This document shows positions 1-10,269 of a DNA stretch of 64,000 nt, one piece after another. Under the pieces are notes generated by a model. The model had not been told where the DNA came from, ran no database searches, and worked only from the letters and a program-made list of their open reading frames with translations. Source of the stretch: Gp6-AA40 sp035649635 (lineage in GTDB: Bacteria > Acidobacteriota > Vicinamibacteria > Vicinamibacterales > UBA2999); the NCBI GenBank assembly GCA_035649635.1, contig DASRJE010000102.1, positions 119,078 to 183,077 of the forward strand, given 5' to 3'. A program made the position numbers and the translations under genes. Position 1 is the stretch's first letter. Each line of letters begins with the position of its first letter.

Positions 1-1575
1 GCCCTCTGTGGAGTCGTCATCGCGCTTGAGGGGCGTGGTCATGACCGCAAGATGGACTTCGCGGCCCTCGCGGGTGATCGAGACCTCCTGCGGACGCACA
101 TCTTGCCGATGGCGACTCGCTTCGTCGATGGCGATGGCCAGCGGTTTCAGATCCGGGGATCCCAGGACCGTGGAGACGGGCAGACCCGCGACCCGCTGCT
201 CGATTCCGAGCAGGCGTGACGCGGCCGCGTTCCAAGTCCGAATACTGCCCGACACATCAACCGACACCACCCCTGTCGCCAGCCGGTCCAGGATCGTCTC
301 GACGTAGCGGCGGCGGCTTTCCACATCGGTATGCTTGCGCTCCAGTTCGATCGAGGAGCGCTCGAGGCGCCGGCGACTTGCGGCCAACTCGCCTGCCATG
401 CGATTGAACGCATCGATGAGCGACCCGAACTCGTCGTTGGCCTCGGCCTTGACGCGATGATCGAGGTGGCCGGCTCCGATTTCATCGGCTGCCGCGGCCA
501 GCGTCTGCACCGGGCGCGTAATCCGCTTGGCGAGATAAAGGCCCATCCACGCTGCGCCGACGAGAATCATCAGCGTCAACATCAGGAAGAAGGAGAGATA
601 CACGCCGGCGAGCGGCTGCTTCAAAACGCGAAGCTGCTGATAGGCCTCGTAGGCCTCGGTCATGCCGCGCGCCCGTGCTGCGAACTGGTCCGTCAGGTAC
701 TCGCTCGCGACGACGACTCCCAATATCGACCCGTTGGGTGAAGCACGAATCGGCACAGCCGTGCGGATCAGATCGCCGCCAGTCGAGAGTTGTTCGACAA
801 CGCGGGCTTCAGCGGCGCTGGTGGCGGTACGCTCGGCCAGCCGGTCGGCGGATGCACGCGAGTACTCGCGAGGGAGCGAGGGCGACGCCACATCGACCAC
901 GGGAGTGACCTGCGGGCGTCCGTCAGCGCCGGCCGTCAGTCGATACACCTCGACGAGGTCGATGCGCTCCTGGCGCACGTCGGGTGCAACGAGATCACGG
1001 ACATCGGAAGGATTTGCGGCCAGATTCACCGAGCCCAGCGCACGTGCAAAACGTTGTGCCTGCGCGGAGACGAGTGTCTGCTGCTGCGCGTAGTAATCGC
1101 CCGCAATGGCATTCGCAGACGTCAACATGACGTCCATCGGCTGGTTGAACCATCGATCGACGCTCGTGCGAATCAGCTCACTCCCCACGATCAGGACGAG
1201 CAGGGCGGGCACGACCGCCATACCGAGCAGCACCGCCACGAGCTTGGCTCTAAACCGTGCAAATGGAAGCGCCCGCCGCCGTTCGACGACGAGCTTCAGG
1301 ATGTTTCGTGTGAGGACGAACGCCAACGCCACGAGGATCGTCAGGTTCGTGGCCCACAGCGCCGACAGGACGAAATCGGTGAGGAAGTCGGGCGCCAGCG
1401 TGGACGATCCCCGACCGATCAGAAGCAAGACCGCCAGCGCCGCGATCAACGCGAGGATCCCGGCCAGCAGTAGTGGCGTGTTGTCGAGGAACGGCTTCCG
1501 CGTCGACGCAGGGACGCTCCGGCGCGGCGCCGACACCGCCGGCTTGGCTGATCGCGGTTGCAGTGAAAGTGACAC
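1..1575 (-). CDS. NtrY-like sensor histidine kinase, N-terminal part (cut by window edge)
   Basis: Open minus-strand frame running off the left edge. The translation shows three early membrane segments (about residues 34-53, 66-88, 111-131), a roughly 180-residue extracytoplasmic region, a fourth membrane segment near 316-340, a HAMP linker (KRITRPVQTLA) and the start of a PAS domain. This is the layout of NtrY-type nitrogen/redox sensor kinases, and residues such as FARFRAKLV between TM2 and TM3 fit the family. The catalytic HisKA/ATPase part lies outside the window. The first usual start in frame is GTG at 1575, with no clear ribosome site, so the true start is uncertain. It follows nrdR by 38 bases on the same strand, which suggests cotranscription. 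Confidence 0.8.
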   Translation of the reverse strand, partial: MSLSLQPRSAKPAVSAPRRSVPASTRKPFLDNTPLLLAGILALIAALAVLLLIGRGSSTLAPDFLTDFVLSALWATNLTILVALAFVLTRNILKLVVERRRALPFARFRAKLVAVLLGMAVVPALLVLIVGSELIRTSVDRWFNQPMDVMLTSANAIAGDYYAQQQTLVSAQAQRFARALGSVNLAANPSDVRDLVAPDVRQERIDLVEVYRLTAGADGRPQVTPVVDVASPSLPREYSRASADRLAERTATSAAEARVVEQLSTGGDLIRTAVPIRASPNGSILGVVVASEYLTDQFAARARGMTEAYEAYQQLRVLKQPLAGVYLSFFLMLTLMILVGAAWMGLYLAKRITRPVQTLAAAADEIGAGHLDHRVKAEANDEFGSLIDAFNRMAGELAASRRRLERSSIELERKHTDVESRRRYVETILDRLATGVVSVDVSGSIRTWNAAASRLLGIEQRVAGLPVSTVLGSPDLKPLAIAIDEASRHRQDVRPQEVSITREGREVHLAVMTTPLKRDDDSTEG

Positions 1576-1613
1576 GATCTGTCGACTACAGCCTACTGCA
1601 CGCGGGGCGTCGT

Positions 1614-2072
1614 CTACTCCTTCGCGTTCAAGAGGTCTTTCAGCTCGGTCATGAACTCGCTGATGTCGCGAAAATGGCGATAAACAGACGCGAACCTCAC
1701 GTAGGCGACCTTGTCCAACCGCTTGAGCTCGTCCATCACCAGGCCGCCGACTTCCTCGGTGGCCATCTCCTTCTCCGGCCGCTCCTGCAGCGTCGCCTCC
1801 ACCTTGTCGGCAACCGCCTCGATGGCTGCGATGCTCACAGGGCGCTTCTCGCACGCCTTGAGCAAGCCCGCTATGAGCTTCTGCCGCTCGAATCGTTCGC
1901 GGGTACCGTCTTTCTTGATCACCATGTACGGGATCTCATCGATCCGTTCGTAGCTGGTAAATCGACGACCGCAATCGAGACACTCCCGTCGACGCCGGAT
2001 GACCTCGCCTTCCTTGCTCTCGCGCGAGTCGACGACCTTATCGCCCAGATGACCGCAGAACGGACACTTCAT
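1614..2072 (-). CDS. nrdR: Transcriptional repressor NrdR
   Basis: NrdR represses ribonucleotide reductase genes in response to (d)ATP. The 152-residue protein begins MKCPFCGH and has the N-terminal zinc ribbon (C3, C6, C31, C34), the RRECLDCGRRFTSYER signature, then an ATP-cone domain over about residues 46-136. Length is usual for the family. The start at 2072 is chosen because MKCPFC is the conserved NrdR N-terminus and AAGGAAGGG lies just upstream; a longer in-frame extension exists but is not conserved. The first 35 bases overlap the end of the upstream membrane-protein gene, so the two are probably translationally linked. No ribonucleotide reductase gene is in the window. Confidence 0.96.
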   Translation of the reverse strand: MKCPFCGHLGDKVVDSRESKEGEVIRRRRECLDCGRRFTSYERIDEIPYMVIKKDGTRERFERQKLIAGLLKACEKRPVSIAAIEAVADKVEATLQERPEKEMATEEVGGLVMDELKRLDKVAYVRFASVYRHFRDISEFMTELKDLLNAKE

Positions 2073-3096
2073 TGGCGGTGGGCCCTTCCTTGGCGCGTGC
2101 CGAATTGGCCAGGGCCCCGAGGCTGCCAAAGCTGAGGCCGTCTTGAGCCATGAACAGAATCCCGCCGAGAACGGGCGGGATGAACGAAATCAGATGCGTC
2201 ACGATCGCGGCCGCCACGGCTTGATTGCCGGTCGCCCCGAAAAATGTTGTGACACCCAGTCGATACGCTTCGTGAAAGCTCCCGACGCCCCCAGGCGTCG
2301 GAACCGCTACACCGATGACGAGCATCGATTGAAGGAGGAAGGTCCCCGGAAACGACATCGGAATGCCGAAAGCGATCGTGACCGTCCACGATTGCGCCGC
2401 GATCGCCAGCCACACGGCGAACGACCAGATCACGGCCAGCGCGAACTCGCGAGCGCTTCGCGCGGCGGCAAAGCCGCTGCTGAACGTGCTCGCCAAGCGG
2501 CCGATCCGACTGGATAACTTCCCGGGCAACACACGCGCAAGCGCTTCGGCCAGCCTTCCGATTCGCTCGGGATGAGTGGCCAGTACCCACATGACCACGA
2601 GAAGAGTGCCCGCTGTCGCAGCGGCAATCGTCGCCGAGGCTTTAATGGGGTTGAGCAATCGAGGCGGCAGGTCCGACTCGCCCGCGAAGCCCCAGACGTA
2701 GACCGCCAGGAGTGCGAGCACTGCCACGAGATCGAGCACCCGCTCCATCACAATCGTTGCGAACACCGAGGAGACTGGCAGCCCTTCCTGGCGTGCCAGC
2801 AGGTACGGGCGAATGACGTCACCGACCCGCACCGGAAGCACCGCGAGCGCCCCGAATCCGATGACTGTCGTTCTGAACACGGTGCGCGTACGAGCGTCGC
2901 CAATCGGGCTGAGCAAATAGCGCCAGCGGATCGTACGAGCAACGAAGGTCAATCCAACGGCAACAAAAGAGGCGACGAGCAGACCCGCTCGCACCTGACG
3001 CACTTGAAACCACACGTCAGTGAAATTGGTGCCGCGCAGAAACCACGCCAGCAACCCAAGCGCGAGTAGAGAGACGATTCCAGTGCGTAAGTTCAT
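2038..3096 (-). CDS. Flippase-like integral membrane protein (UPF0104/AglD-MprF transmembrane family)
   Basis: A 352-residue polytopic membrane protein with about eight hydrophobic segments. Family marks are VRVGDVIRPYLLARQEGLP..VFATIVMERVLDL in the middle and VAVPTPGGVGSFHEA near the C-terminus, as in the lysylphosphatidylglycerol synthetase transmembrane region and AglD-like proteins. Members are thought to move lipids or lipid-linked molecules across the inner membrane; the substrate here cannot be told. Start at 3096 (MNLRTGIV) gives a normal N-terminus; an in-frame upstream extension looks non-coding. The 3' end runs 35 bases into nrdR. It is divergent from purC. Confidence 0.85.
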   Translation of the reverse strand: MNLRTGIVSLLALGLLAWFLRGTNFTDVWFQVRQVRAGLLVASFVAVGLTFVARTIRWRYLLSPIGDARTRTVFRTTVIGFGALAVLPVRVGDVIRPYLLARQEGLPVSSVFATIVMERVLDLVAVLALLAVYVWGFAGESDLPPRLLNPIKASATIAAATAGTLLVVMWVLATHPERIGRLAEALARVLPGKLSSRIGRLASTFSSGFAAARSAREFALAVIWSFAVWLAIAAQSWTVTIAFGIPMSFPGTFLLQSMLVIGVAVPTPGGVGSFHEAYRLGVTTFFGATGNQAVAAAIVTHLISFIPPVLGGILFMAQDGLSFGSLGALANSARAKEGPTANEVSVLRSSGR

Positions 3097-3262
3097 CGAT
3101 ACAAAGTGAGCCCACAATATATCAGGCTCCTTGCGCACAACGGCCGGTGCTGTTGCGTACGGTTGCCTCGCTCGTCTGAGCCCGGTAAGATGCCTCTTTC
3201 CCACGCTCCTTCGACGTAGCTCAGGGTTGTCCCGAGTAACATTGAGGGTCAGGGCCATTACG

Positions 3263-4162
3263 TTGCCACTCGCCGCCCCCCTGATCGAAACGCGCCTCAA
3301 CGACCTTGTTCCTCAAAAGCAAGGGAAGGTTCGCGACATCTTCGATTGCGGCGACACGCTGGTCATGGTGGCAACCGATCGCATTTCGGCGTTCGACTAC
3401 GTCCTCGGCTCGGGCATTCCTGACAAAGGGAAAGTCCTCACACAACTCTCGGCGTTCTGGTTCGCGCGCACAACGGGCATCGTTCCCAATCACCTGCTGT
3501 CAACGGATGTGCGTGAATACCCGGAGCCATTGCGTCGGCACGGCGAAATTCTTCACGGCCGATCGATGCTGGTGCGCAAAACTGCACCCGTGCCGATCGA
3601 GTGTGTGGCGCGCGGTTATCTGTCGGGATCGGGTTGGAAGGAATATGTCGCCACGGGATCGGTGTGCGGGATCGCGCTGCCAGGCGGGCTGCGCGAGTCT
3701 GACCGGCTGTCTGCGCCGATCTTCACGCCCGCAACGAAAGCTGACAGCGGACACGACATCAACATCAGCGAAGAGGAAGCCGGCCGTCTCGTCGGCGCCG
3801 AGTTGGTCAGTCGCCTGAAGGATCTGACGTTGTCGCTCTACGATCATGGCGCCAGGCACGCCGAGGCCAACGGCATCATTCTCGCGGATACGAAGTTCGA
3901 GTTCGGTCTGATGGCCGACAACTCAATCCTGCTGATCGACGAGGTCATGACGCCTGATTCGTCGCGCTATTGGCCACGGGATCAATACGCGGCGGGACGC
4001 CCGCAACCAAGTTTCGACAAGCAGTACGTTCGCGACTACCTGGAGCAAATTCGTTGGAACAAGCAGCCGCCGGTCCCCTCATTGCCCGAGAACGTGGTGC
4101 TGGGGACGCGCGACAAGTATCTCGAGGCCTTTCGCCGCCTGACGGGGAAAGTACTTCTTTGA
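3263..4162 (+). CDS. purC: Phosphoribosylaminoimidazole-succinocarboxamide synthase (SAICAR synthetase)
   Basis: Joins CAIR and aspartate using ATP in purine biosynthesis. The roughly 299-residue protein shows GKVRDIFD near the N-terminus, ATDRISAFDY, the signature RGYLSGSGWKEY and the ATP/Mg-binding LIDEVMTPDSSRYW. It is of the longer form that resembles yeast Ade1, rather than the 240-residue form. The frame is open further upstream to an ATG at 3131, but homology starts at about PLAAPLIETRL. TTG at 3263 has AGGG eight bases upstream, so I take it as the start. It stands alone, divergent from the flippase-like gene. Confidence 0.95.
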   Translation: MPLAAPLIETRLNDLVPQKQGKVRDIFDCGDTLVMVATDRISAFDYVLGSGIPDKGKVLTQLSAFWFARTTGIVPNHLLSTDVREYPEPLRRHGEILHGRSMLVRKTAPVPIECVARGYLSGSGWKEYVATGSVCGIALPGGLRESDRLSAPIFTPATKADSGHDINISEEEAGRLVGAELVSRLKDLTLSLYDHGARHAEANGIILADTKFEFGLMADNSILLIDEVMTPDSSRYWPRDQYAAGRPQPSFDKQYVRDYLEQIRWNKQPPVPSLPENVVLGTRDKYLEAFRRLTGKVLL

Positions 4163-4192
4163 CATGCGTGTAGCGATGGGAGGCTCCGCTTC

Positions 4193-4402
4193 ATGGTGTT
4201 GAAAGAACAGCTCGAACGCCTGGTCGACGAGATGGTGGCCCGGGGCGTGTGCTTCGAAGATGCCCGGCGCGAGTTCGAGAAGAAATTCATCGCCAACGTG
4301 CTCACGAAGTCGGATGGTAACCTCTGCCAGGCCGCTGATTTGCTCGGCATCCATCGCAATACCCTGAGCCGCAAGATCGCCGAGTACCGTCTCCGCCATT
4401 AG
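4193..4402 (+). CDS. Small Fis-type helix-turn-helix protein
   Basis: A 69-residue protein that is almost entirely a Fis/HTH_8 fold: a helix bundle, then KSDGNLCQAADLLGIHRNTLSRKIAEY, the DNA-binding helix-turn-helix found at the C-terminus of NtrC-class activators. Here it has no AAA+ domain, so it probably acts as a stand-alone nucleoid or regulatory DNA-binding protein. It lies 30 bases after purC and about 50 bases before the groES promoter, so it may ride on the purC transcript. Whether it is a true Fis counterpart is uncertain. Confidence 0.85.
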   Translation: MVLKEQLERLVDEMVARGVCFEDARREFEKKFIANVLTKSDGNLCQAADLLGIHRNTLSRKIAEYRLRH

Positions 4403-4451
4403 CGAGGACGGCGTCACGCGCTCGCCGGTCCGATGCGGAGCCGCGCTGGTC

Positions 4452-4481
4452 TTGACAGCGTTTTTCAGGGTCAACTATAAT
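4452..4481 (+). promoter_or_regulatory. Sigma-70 promoter of groESL
   Basis: A perfect -35 box TTGACA (4452-4457) is followed after 18 bases by a perfect -10 box TATAAT (4476-4481). It lies 117 bases before the groES start and overlaps the first base of the CIRCE operator, an arrangement typical of HrcA-repressed chaperonin operons. Confidence 0.88.
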
Positions 4482-4507
4482 TGGCAGTCGCGCGGCCTGA
4501 GTGCTAG
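4481..4507 (+). promoter_or_regulatory. CIRCE operator (HrcA binding site)
   Basis: Sequence shows TTGGCAGTC, nine bases, then GAGTGCTAG. The CIRCE consensus is TTAGCACTC-N9-GAGTGCTAA; the left arm matches 7 of 9 and the right arm 8 of 9, with the exact nine-base spacer. Its place directly after the -10 box means bound HrcA would block initiation. hrcA itself is not in the window. Confidence 0.85.
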
Positions 4508-4598
4508 CACACAGAGTCCGCGCCTGTGAAATCTAGAGCTTAGTCCATAGGGGCTCCCGCCCCCAGGCACACTACCAGACAGCTGGAGTCGAAGAAAT

Positions 4599-4892
4599 AT
4601 GAAGGTGAGACCGCTACACGACCGCATCATCGTTCAGCGCATCGAGGAAGGTGAACAGAAGATCGGCGGCATCATCATCCCCGATAGCGCCAAAGAAAAG
4701 CCGCAGCAGGGGAAGGTGTTCGCCGTCGGCGCCGGTAAGGTCAAGGACGATGGCACCCGCCAGCCCCTCGACGTCAAGGACGGAGACACGATCCTCTTCG
4801 GCAAGTATTCCGGACAGGAGATCAAGATCGACGGTGAGGATTACCTCATCATGCGTGAGGACGAGGTCCTCGCGGTTCTCGCCTCCAAGTAG
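4599..4892 (+). CDS. groES: Co-chaperonin GroES
   Basis: A 97-residue protein starting MKVRPLHDRI, the conserved GroES N-terminus. The mobile loop (EEGEQKIGGIIIPDSAKEKPQQG, residues about 17-38) includes the GGIIIP contact with GroEL, and the C-terminal strand ending EDEVLAVL is typical. GroES caps the GroEL folding chamber in the cytoplasm. It is the first gene of the CIRCE-controlled operon and is followed by groEL after 97 bases. Confidence 0.98.
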   Translation: MKVRPLHDRIIVQRIEEGEQKIGGIIIPDSAKEKPQQGKVFAVGAGKVKDDGTRQPLDVKDGDTILFGKYSGQEIKIDGEDYLIMREDEVLAVLASK

Positions 4893-4931
4893 AGCGGGGC
4901 TATTCCCGGCCTGAGCCGGGGTCGAAGGCAG

Positions 4932-4950
4932 CCCCCGCGGGGGTATTTCT
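4932..4950 (+). promoter_or_regulatory. GC-rich palindrome between groES and groEL
   Basis: The palindrome CCCCCGCGGGGG at 4932-4943 is followed by TATTTCT. It could act as a weak attenuator or mRNA processing stem that sets the groES:groEL ratio, or mean nothing; the self-complementary stretch leaves little room for a loop. Confidence 0.3.
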
Positions 4951-4989
4951 GTGCGAGGTTGGAGACCGCGCACCGGATGGAGAGTAGGA

Positions 4990-6624
<1,635 letters not shown>

Positions 6625-6669
6625 GTTCGTAGGTTGAAGTTCAAAGTAAGGAAGTAAGTGAAAAAGTGG

Positions 6670-6698
6670 GGCGAGTCCTTCGGGGCTCGCCTCTTCTT
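6670..6698 (+). terminator. Rho-independent terminator of groESL
   Basis: A nine-pair stem (GGCGAGTCC with GGGCTCGCC, one G-T pair) closes a TTCG tetraloop and is followed by TCTTCTT. It lies 46 bases after the groEL stop. The remaining bases up to the next gene (to 6868) show nothing else I can name. Confidence 0.85.
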
Positions 6699-6868
6699 AC
6701 GTACCGATGCGGCACCGAGAACAAGTACCCCGAACTCGGAACCGACCGCTACTGTCCAGCTTTGCGGCACAAGTGTCGGGGGGTCGACAGCCGTCGCTCC
6801 GAATTTCCTAGCGATTCGCGCCAGCGTCTCTCCTCCAAGCTCGGCACTGGTCTTGCCGATTTCCGGGC

Positions 6869-9679
6869 ATGCTCCGCTCCGTCCGGACTGCTGCGGCTTT
6901 GGCCCGTCTGGCCGGCACCGTGGCCCCTGCCGCTGCTCACGGCCCGCCCGATCTGCGCCTCGCGCTCACCGTCCTTGGCGTGTTGACGAGCGCCGTCTCG
7001 CTCGTCATCGCGATGACGGCAGTGCTTGCCTGGGACTTATCGAGCACACGCACCCGACTGGTTCGCGACACCGGCATGCTAGCCGACGTGATCGGATCCA
7101 ACAGCACGGCGGCGGTCGCTTTCGGGGACGCCATGGCTGCTGGCGAGATCATTCGCGCCCTCTCCGTGAATGACAGCATCGTTTCGGCGGCGATCTGGAC
7201 GAAGGAGGGCCGCGAGCTGGCGCGCTTCAGACGACCGGGTACGCCAATCGTTCAACGCGAGCTGCCGGACCGAGCCTTCAACATTCAGCCGGACCATCAA
7301 TGGTGCGAGTTCACTGATGGCGCCCTGCTGCTGGCGCGTCCGATCATCCTGAACGCCGAAGTGATCGGTACTGTGGTCATCGAGTCAGACTTGACCGTTC
7401 TCTGGAAGCAGGCCACCACGTCCGGGCTCGTCGTCGCGGTGGTCCTGCTCGGTACTTTCGGCCTTTCATTCATCCTTGCCTCGCGGATGCAACGAACGAT
7501 CTCCGCCCCGCTCCTTCGTCTCACTTCCGCTACCCGCGCGGTGACCCGGGATCGGATCTACGACGTCCGGGTGCCGAGCGAAGGAGAGGGCGAAAACGAG
7601 ATCGCCGAACTCATCGACGGCTTCAACAAGATGCTCGCGGAGATCCATCGGCGCGACGTCGAGCTCGATCAACACAAGGACCGACTGGAGCGTAGTGTTA
7701 TCGCCCGGACAGCGGAGCTCTCAGCCGTGAACGCCGACCTGACCATCGCGCGCGACAAAGCGATGGAGGCAAGCCGCGCCAAGAGCGAGTTCCTGGCCAA
7801 TATGAGTCACGAGATCCGCACGCCGATGAACGGCATCATCGGCATGACGGAGTTGGCTCTCGGTACGCCGTTGACCTCCCAGCAGCGTGACTACCTCCAG
7901 ACCGTCCGGACGTCGGCTGGATCCCTGCTCGAGATCCTGAACGACATCCTCGATTTCTCGAAGATCGAATCGCGACGTTTGCGCCTCGAGTCGATTGCCT
8001 TCGTCCTTGCCGATGTCGTCAACGAGGCGTTGCGGCCGCTCGCCGTGCGCGCGGATCAGAAGGCGCTCGAACTCCTCGTCGACATCGACCCGGCCGTGCC
8101 CATATCGCTCGTCGGCGATCCGCTTCGATTGCGTCAGATCCTGGTGAATCTGGTGGGCAACGCGATCAAGTTCACCGAGCGAGGCCACGTCCTGGTCTCG
8201 ATCAGGCCTGAAACAGATCACCACGAGCCGGGTACGCTGCGGTTCTCGGTCGTCGATACCGGGGTTGGCATCGCGTCCGAACACCAGGATGCCATTTTCG
8301 AAGCGTTCAGCCAGGCAGACGGATCGACGACGCGCAAGTTCGGCGGAACTGGCCTCGGACTGGCCATCTCCTCGACGCTGGTGTCGATGATGCACGGCCG
8401 CATCTGGGTGGAAAGCGCGGCAGGACAGGGCAGCACGTTCGCGTTCACCGCCAGCTTTGGTGTCGGCCCCGACACGATGCTGTCACGCGAGCGACGCCTG
8501 CCACCCGGACTCCGCGTCCTGGTCGTCGACGATAACGCCGTCAACCGCCGCATCCTCACGGGTCAGCTGGGTCGCTGGGACGTGACGCCCAAGACCGTCT
8601 CAGGTGGACACGAAGCGCTGCAAGTCCTCGCCGAGATGGCGACGGCTGGTGAACGCGTGGATCTCATATTGCTCGACGCACAGATGCCGGGCATGGACGG
8701 CTTCGAGCTCGCCCGACAGATCGGCAAGCGCGCTGATCTCACACCTTCCACGATCATGATGCTGACTTCGTCGGGGCGTCATGAGGATGCGAGTCTGTGT
8801 CGCCAGCTCGGGATCGCGGCTTGCCTGACCAAACCGATTGCGTCGTTCGATCTTCACGCCGCGATCTGCGCGGTCCTGGAGTCGGACACCTCATCATCGA
8901 CACCGCCGAAAGAGACGCCCGAAGCCAATCGCCCGGTTCGGCCTCGCAAGGTCCTGCTCGCTGAAGACAACGTCGTCAATCAACGTGTCGCCATCGGCCT
9001 TCTCCACCGTCGCGGCCATCAGGTGACGATCGTGGAAAACGGACAAGACGCCGTCGATGCCGTCGCGCGCGAACACTTCGACATCGTGCTCATGGATCTG
9101 CAAATGCCGGTGATGGGTGGTCTCGAGGCAACCAAGGCGATTCGCGAGCGCGAACGCGAGTCCTCGCGTGAGCGCGTGCGCGTTGTCGCGATGACGGCAC
9201 ATGCGATGAGCGGCGATCGCGAACGGTGCCTGGCCGCCGACATGGACGGCTATCTCGCGAAGCCCACGGAGTCGCACGCGCTCTTCGCTGAAGTGGAAGG
9301 GCCCGAGGGATTGTCGATGCCTTCGATTGACGAAGCGGACCTCCTCGATCGACTCCACGGCGACAGCGAGTTGGCGGCCGAGATTGTCCGCCTCTTCACT
9401 GAAGAGTGCGCCAGCCTTCTGGACGCCATTCGCACGGCAATCGATCAGCGCGACGTGACCGCGGTGCGGCGCGCGGCGCACACTCTCAAGGGTGCGGCCG
9501 GCACGGCTGCCGCCATCGGCATCGCCGAGGCCGCTGCGCTCCTCGAAGTCCTCGCCGCCGAGGGCCACCCCGATGCCTTCGAGGGCGCCTGGTTGCGGAT
9601 ATCGACCGAAGCGAGCGCGCTTCGATCCAATCGGAGTACCTTCGTGCAAGAACCAACGGAGGTCCCATGCGAGCCCTGA
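6869..9679 (+). CDS. Hybrid sensor histidine kinase with two receiver domains and an HPt domain
   Basis: A 936-residue membrane kinase. An N-terminal membrane segment (about 34-55) and a second near 184-205 enclose a CHASE8-like sensor region, followed by HAMP (205-260), HisKA with phospho-acceptor H314 (SHEIRTPMNG), an ATPase domain (DTGVGI, GGTGLGLAI), receiver 1 (VVDDN, D603), receiver 2 (AEDN, D743) and an HPt domain (HTLKGAAG, H871). This is a complete BarA/ArcB-style phosphorelay in one chain. The start is uncertain: ATG at 6869 has no good ribosome site. Its end overlaps the next response regulator by 13 bases, so the two are cotranscribed and the HPt probably passes phosphate to that regulator. 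Confidence 0.93.
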   Translation: MLRSVRTAAALARLAGTVAPAAAHGPPDLRLALTVLGVLTSAVSLVIAMTAVLAWDLSSTRTRLVRDTGMLADVIGSNSTAAVAFGDAMAAGEIIRALSVNDSIVSAAIWTKEGRELARFRRPGTPIVQRELPDRAFNIQPDHQWCEFTDGALLLARPIILNAEVIGTVVIESDLTVLWKQATTSGLVVAVVLLGTFGLSFILASRMQRTISAPLLRLTSATRAVTRDRIYDVRVPSEGEGENEIAELIDGFNKMLAEIHRRDVELDQHKDRLERSVIARTAELSAVNADLTIARDKAMEASRAKSEFLANMSHEIRTPMNGIIGMTELALGTPLTSQQRDYLQTVRTSAGSLLEILNDILDFSKIESRRLRLESIAFVLADVVNEALRPLAVRADQKALELLVDIDPAVPISLVGDPLRLRQILVNLVGNAIKFTERGHVLVSIRPETDHHEPGTLRFSVVDTGVGIASEHQDAIFEAFSQADGSTTRKFGGTGLGLAISSTLVSMMHGRIWVESAAGQGSTFAFTASFGVGPDTMLSRERRLPPGLRVLVVDDNAVNRRILTGQLGRWDVTPKTVSGGHEALQVLAEMATAGERVDLILLDAQMPGMDGFELARQIGKRADLTPSTIMMLTSSGRHEDASLCRQLGIAACLTKPIASFDLHAAICAVLESDTSSSTPPKETPEANRPVRPRKVLLAEDNVVNQRVAIGLLHRRGHQVTIVENGQDAVDAVAREHFDIVLMDLQMPVMGGLEATKAIRERERESSRERVRVVAMTAHAMSGDRERCLAADMDGYLAKPTESHALFAEVEGPEGLSMPSIDEADLLDRLHGDSELAAEIVRLFTEECASLLDAIRTAIDQRDVTAVRRAAHTLKGAAGTAAAIGIAEAAALLEVLAAEGHPDAFEGAWLRISTEASALRSNRSTFVQEPTEVPCEP

Positions 9680-10263
9680 TTGCCGACGATGACCCGGTCG
9701 CCGCGATGGCGGTGTCACGAAGCATGGCCAACTGGGGCTTTGAAACAACGATCGTTCACGACGGGTTGGCCGCGTGGGATCATCTCAATTCGGAGAACCC
9801 TCCGTCACTGGCCGTCATCGACTGGGAAATGCCCGGCCTCGAAGGTCCGGACCTCTGTCAACGCGTCCGCTCCGACGCGGCGCGGGCGCATCTGTATATC
9901 GTGCTTCTCACGGCGAGAAACAGCTCGACGGATTTGATTGCCGGCCTCGAAGCTGGCGCCGACGACTACCTGACCAAGCCCGTGGATCTGAACGAACTGC
10001 GCGCGCGCATTCAGGTCGGCGTGCGCGTCGTGTCGCTGCAGGCGCGGCTGGCAGAGAAAGTCGCCGAGCTGCAATCAAGCCTCGACAAGGTGCGGCAGCT
10101 CCGTGGACTGTTGCCGATTTGCGCCTACTGCAAACGCATCCGCGACGACAGGAACTACTGGCAGAGAGTCGAAGTGTACGTGTCGGAACACACCTACGCC
10201 ACCTTCACGCATGGCATCTGCCCGTCCTGCCTCGAAGACGCGAAAGCGCAATTGAACTCGTAA
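9667..10263 (+). CDS. Response regulator with C-terminal CxxC...CxxC zinc-binding-like tail
   Basis: A 198-residue protein with an N-terminal receiver domain: acidic pocket DDD (residues 7-9), phospho-acceptor D52, T82 and K104. A coiled linker (about 122-145) leads to a short tail with ICAYCKRIRDD, W165 and HGICPSCLE, giving two CxxC pairs (C152/C155, C185/C188) that look like a small zinc-binding module. There is no DNA-binding or enzyme domain. Start at 9667 (MRALIADDDP) has GGAGG upstream and overlaps the hybrid kinase by 13 bases. Output is unknown; the tail recurs, from memory, in receiver proteins of several phyla without an assigned role. Confidence 0.9.
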   Translation: MRALIADDDPVAAMAVSRSMANWGFETTIVHDGLAAWDHLNSENPPSLAVIDWEMPGLEGPDLCQRVRSDAARAHLYIVLLTARNSSTDLIAGLEAGADDYLTKPVDLNELRARIQVGVRVVSLQARLAEKVAELQSSLDKVRQLRGLLPICAYCKRIRDDRNYWQRVEVYVSEHTYATFTHGICPSCLEDAKAQLNS

Positions 10264-10269
10264 CCGGGA

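Noticed and set aside
4501..4510. Palindrome GTGCTAGCAC as a separate operator
   Set aside because: It is explained by the right arm of CIRCE and its chance extension.
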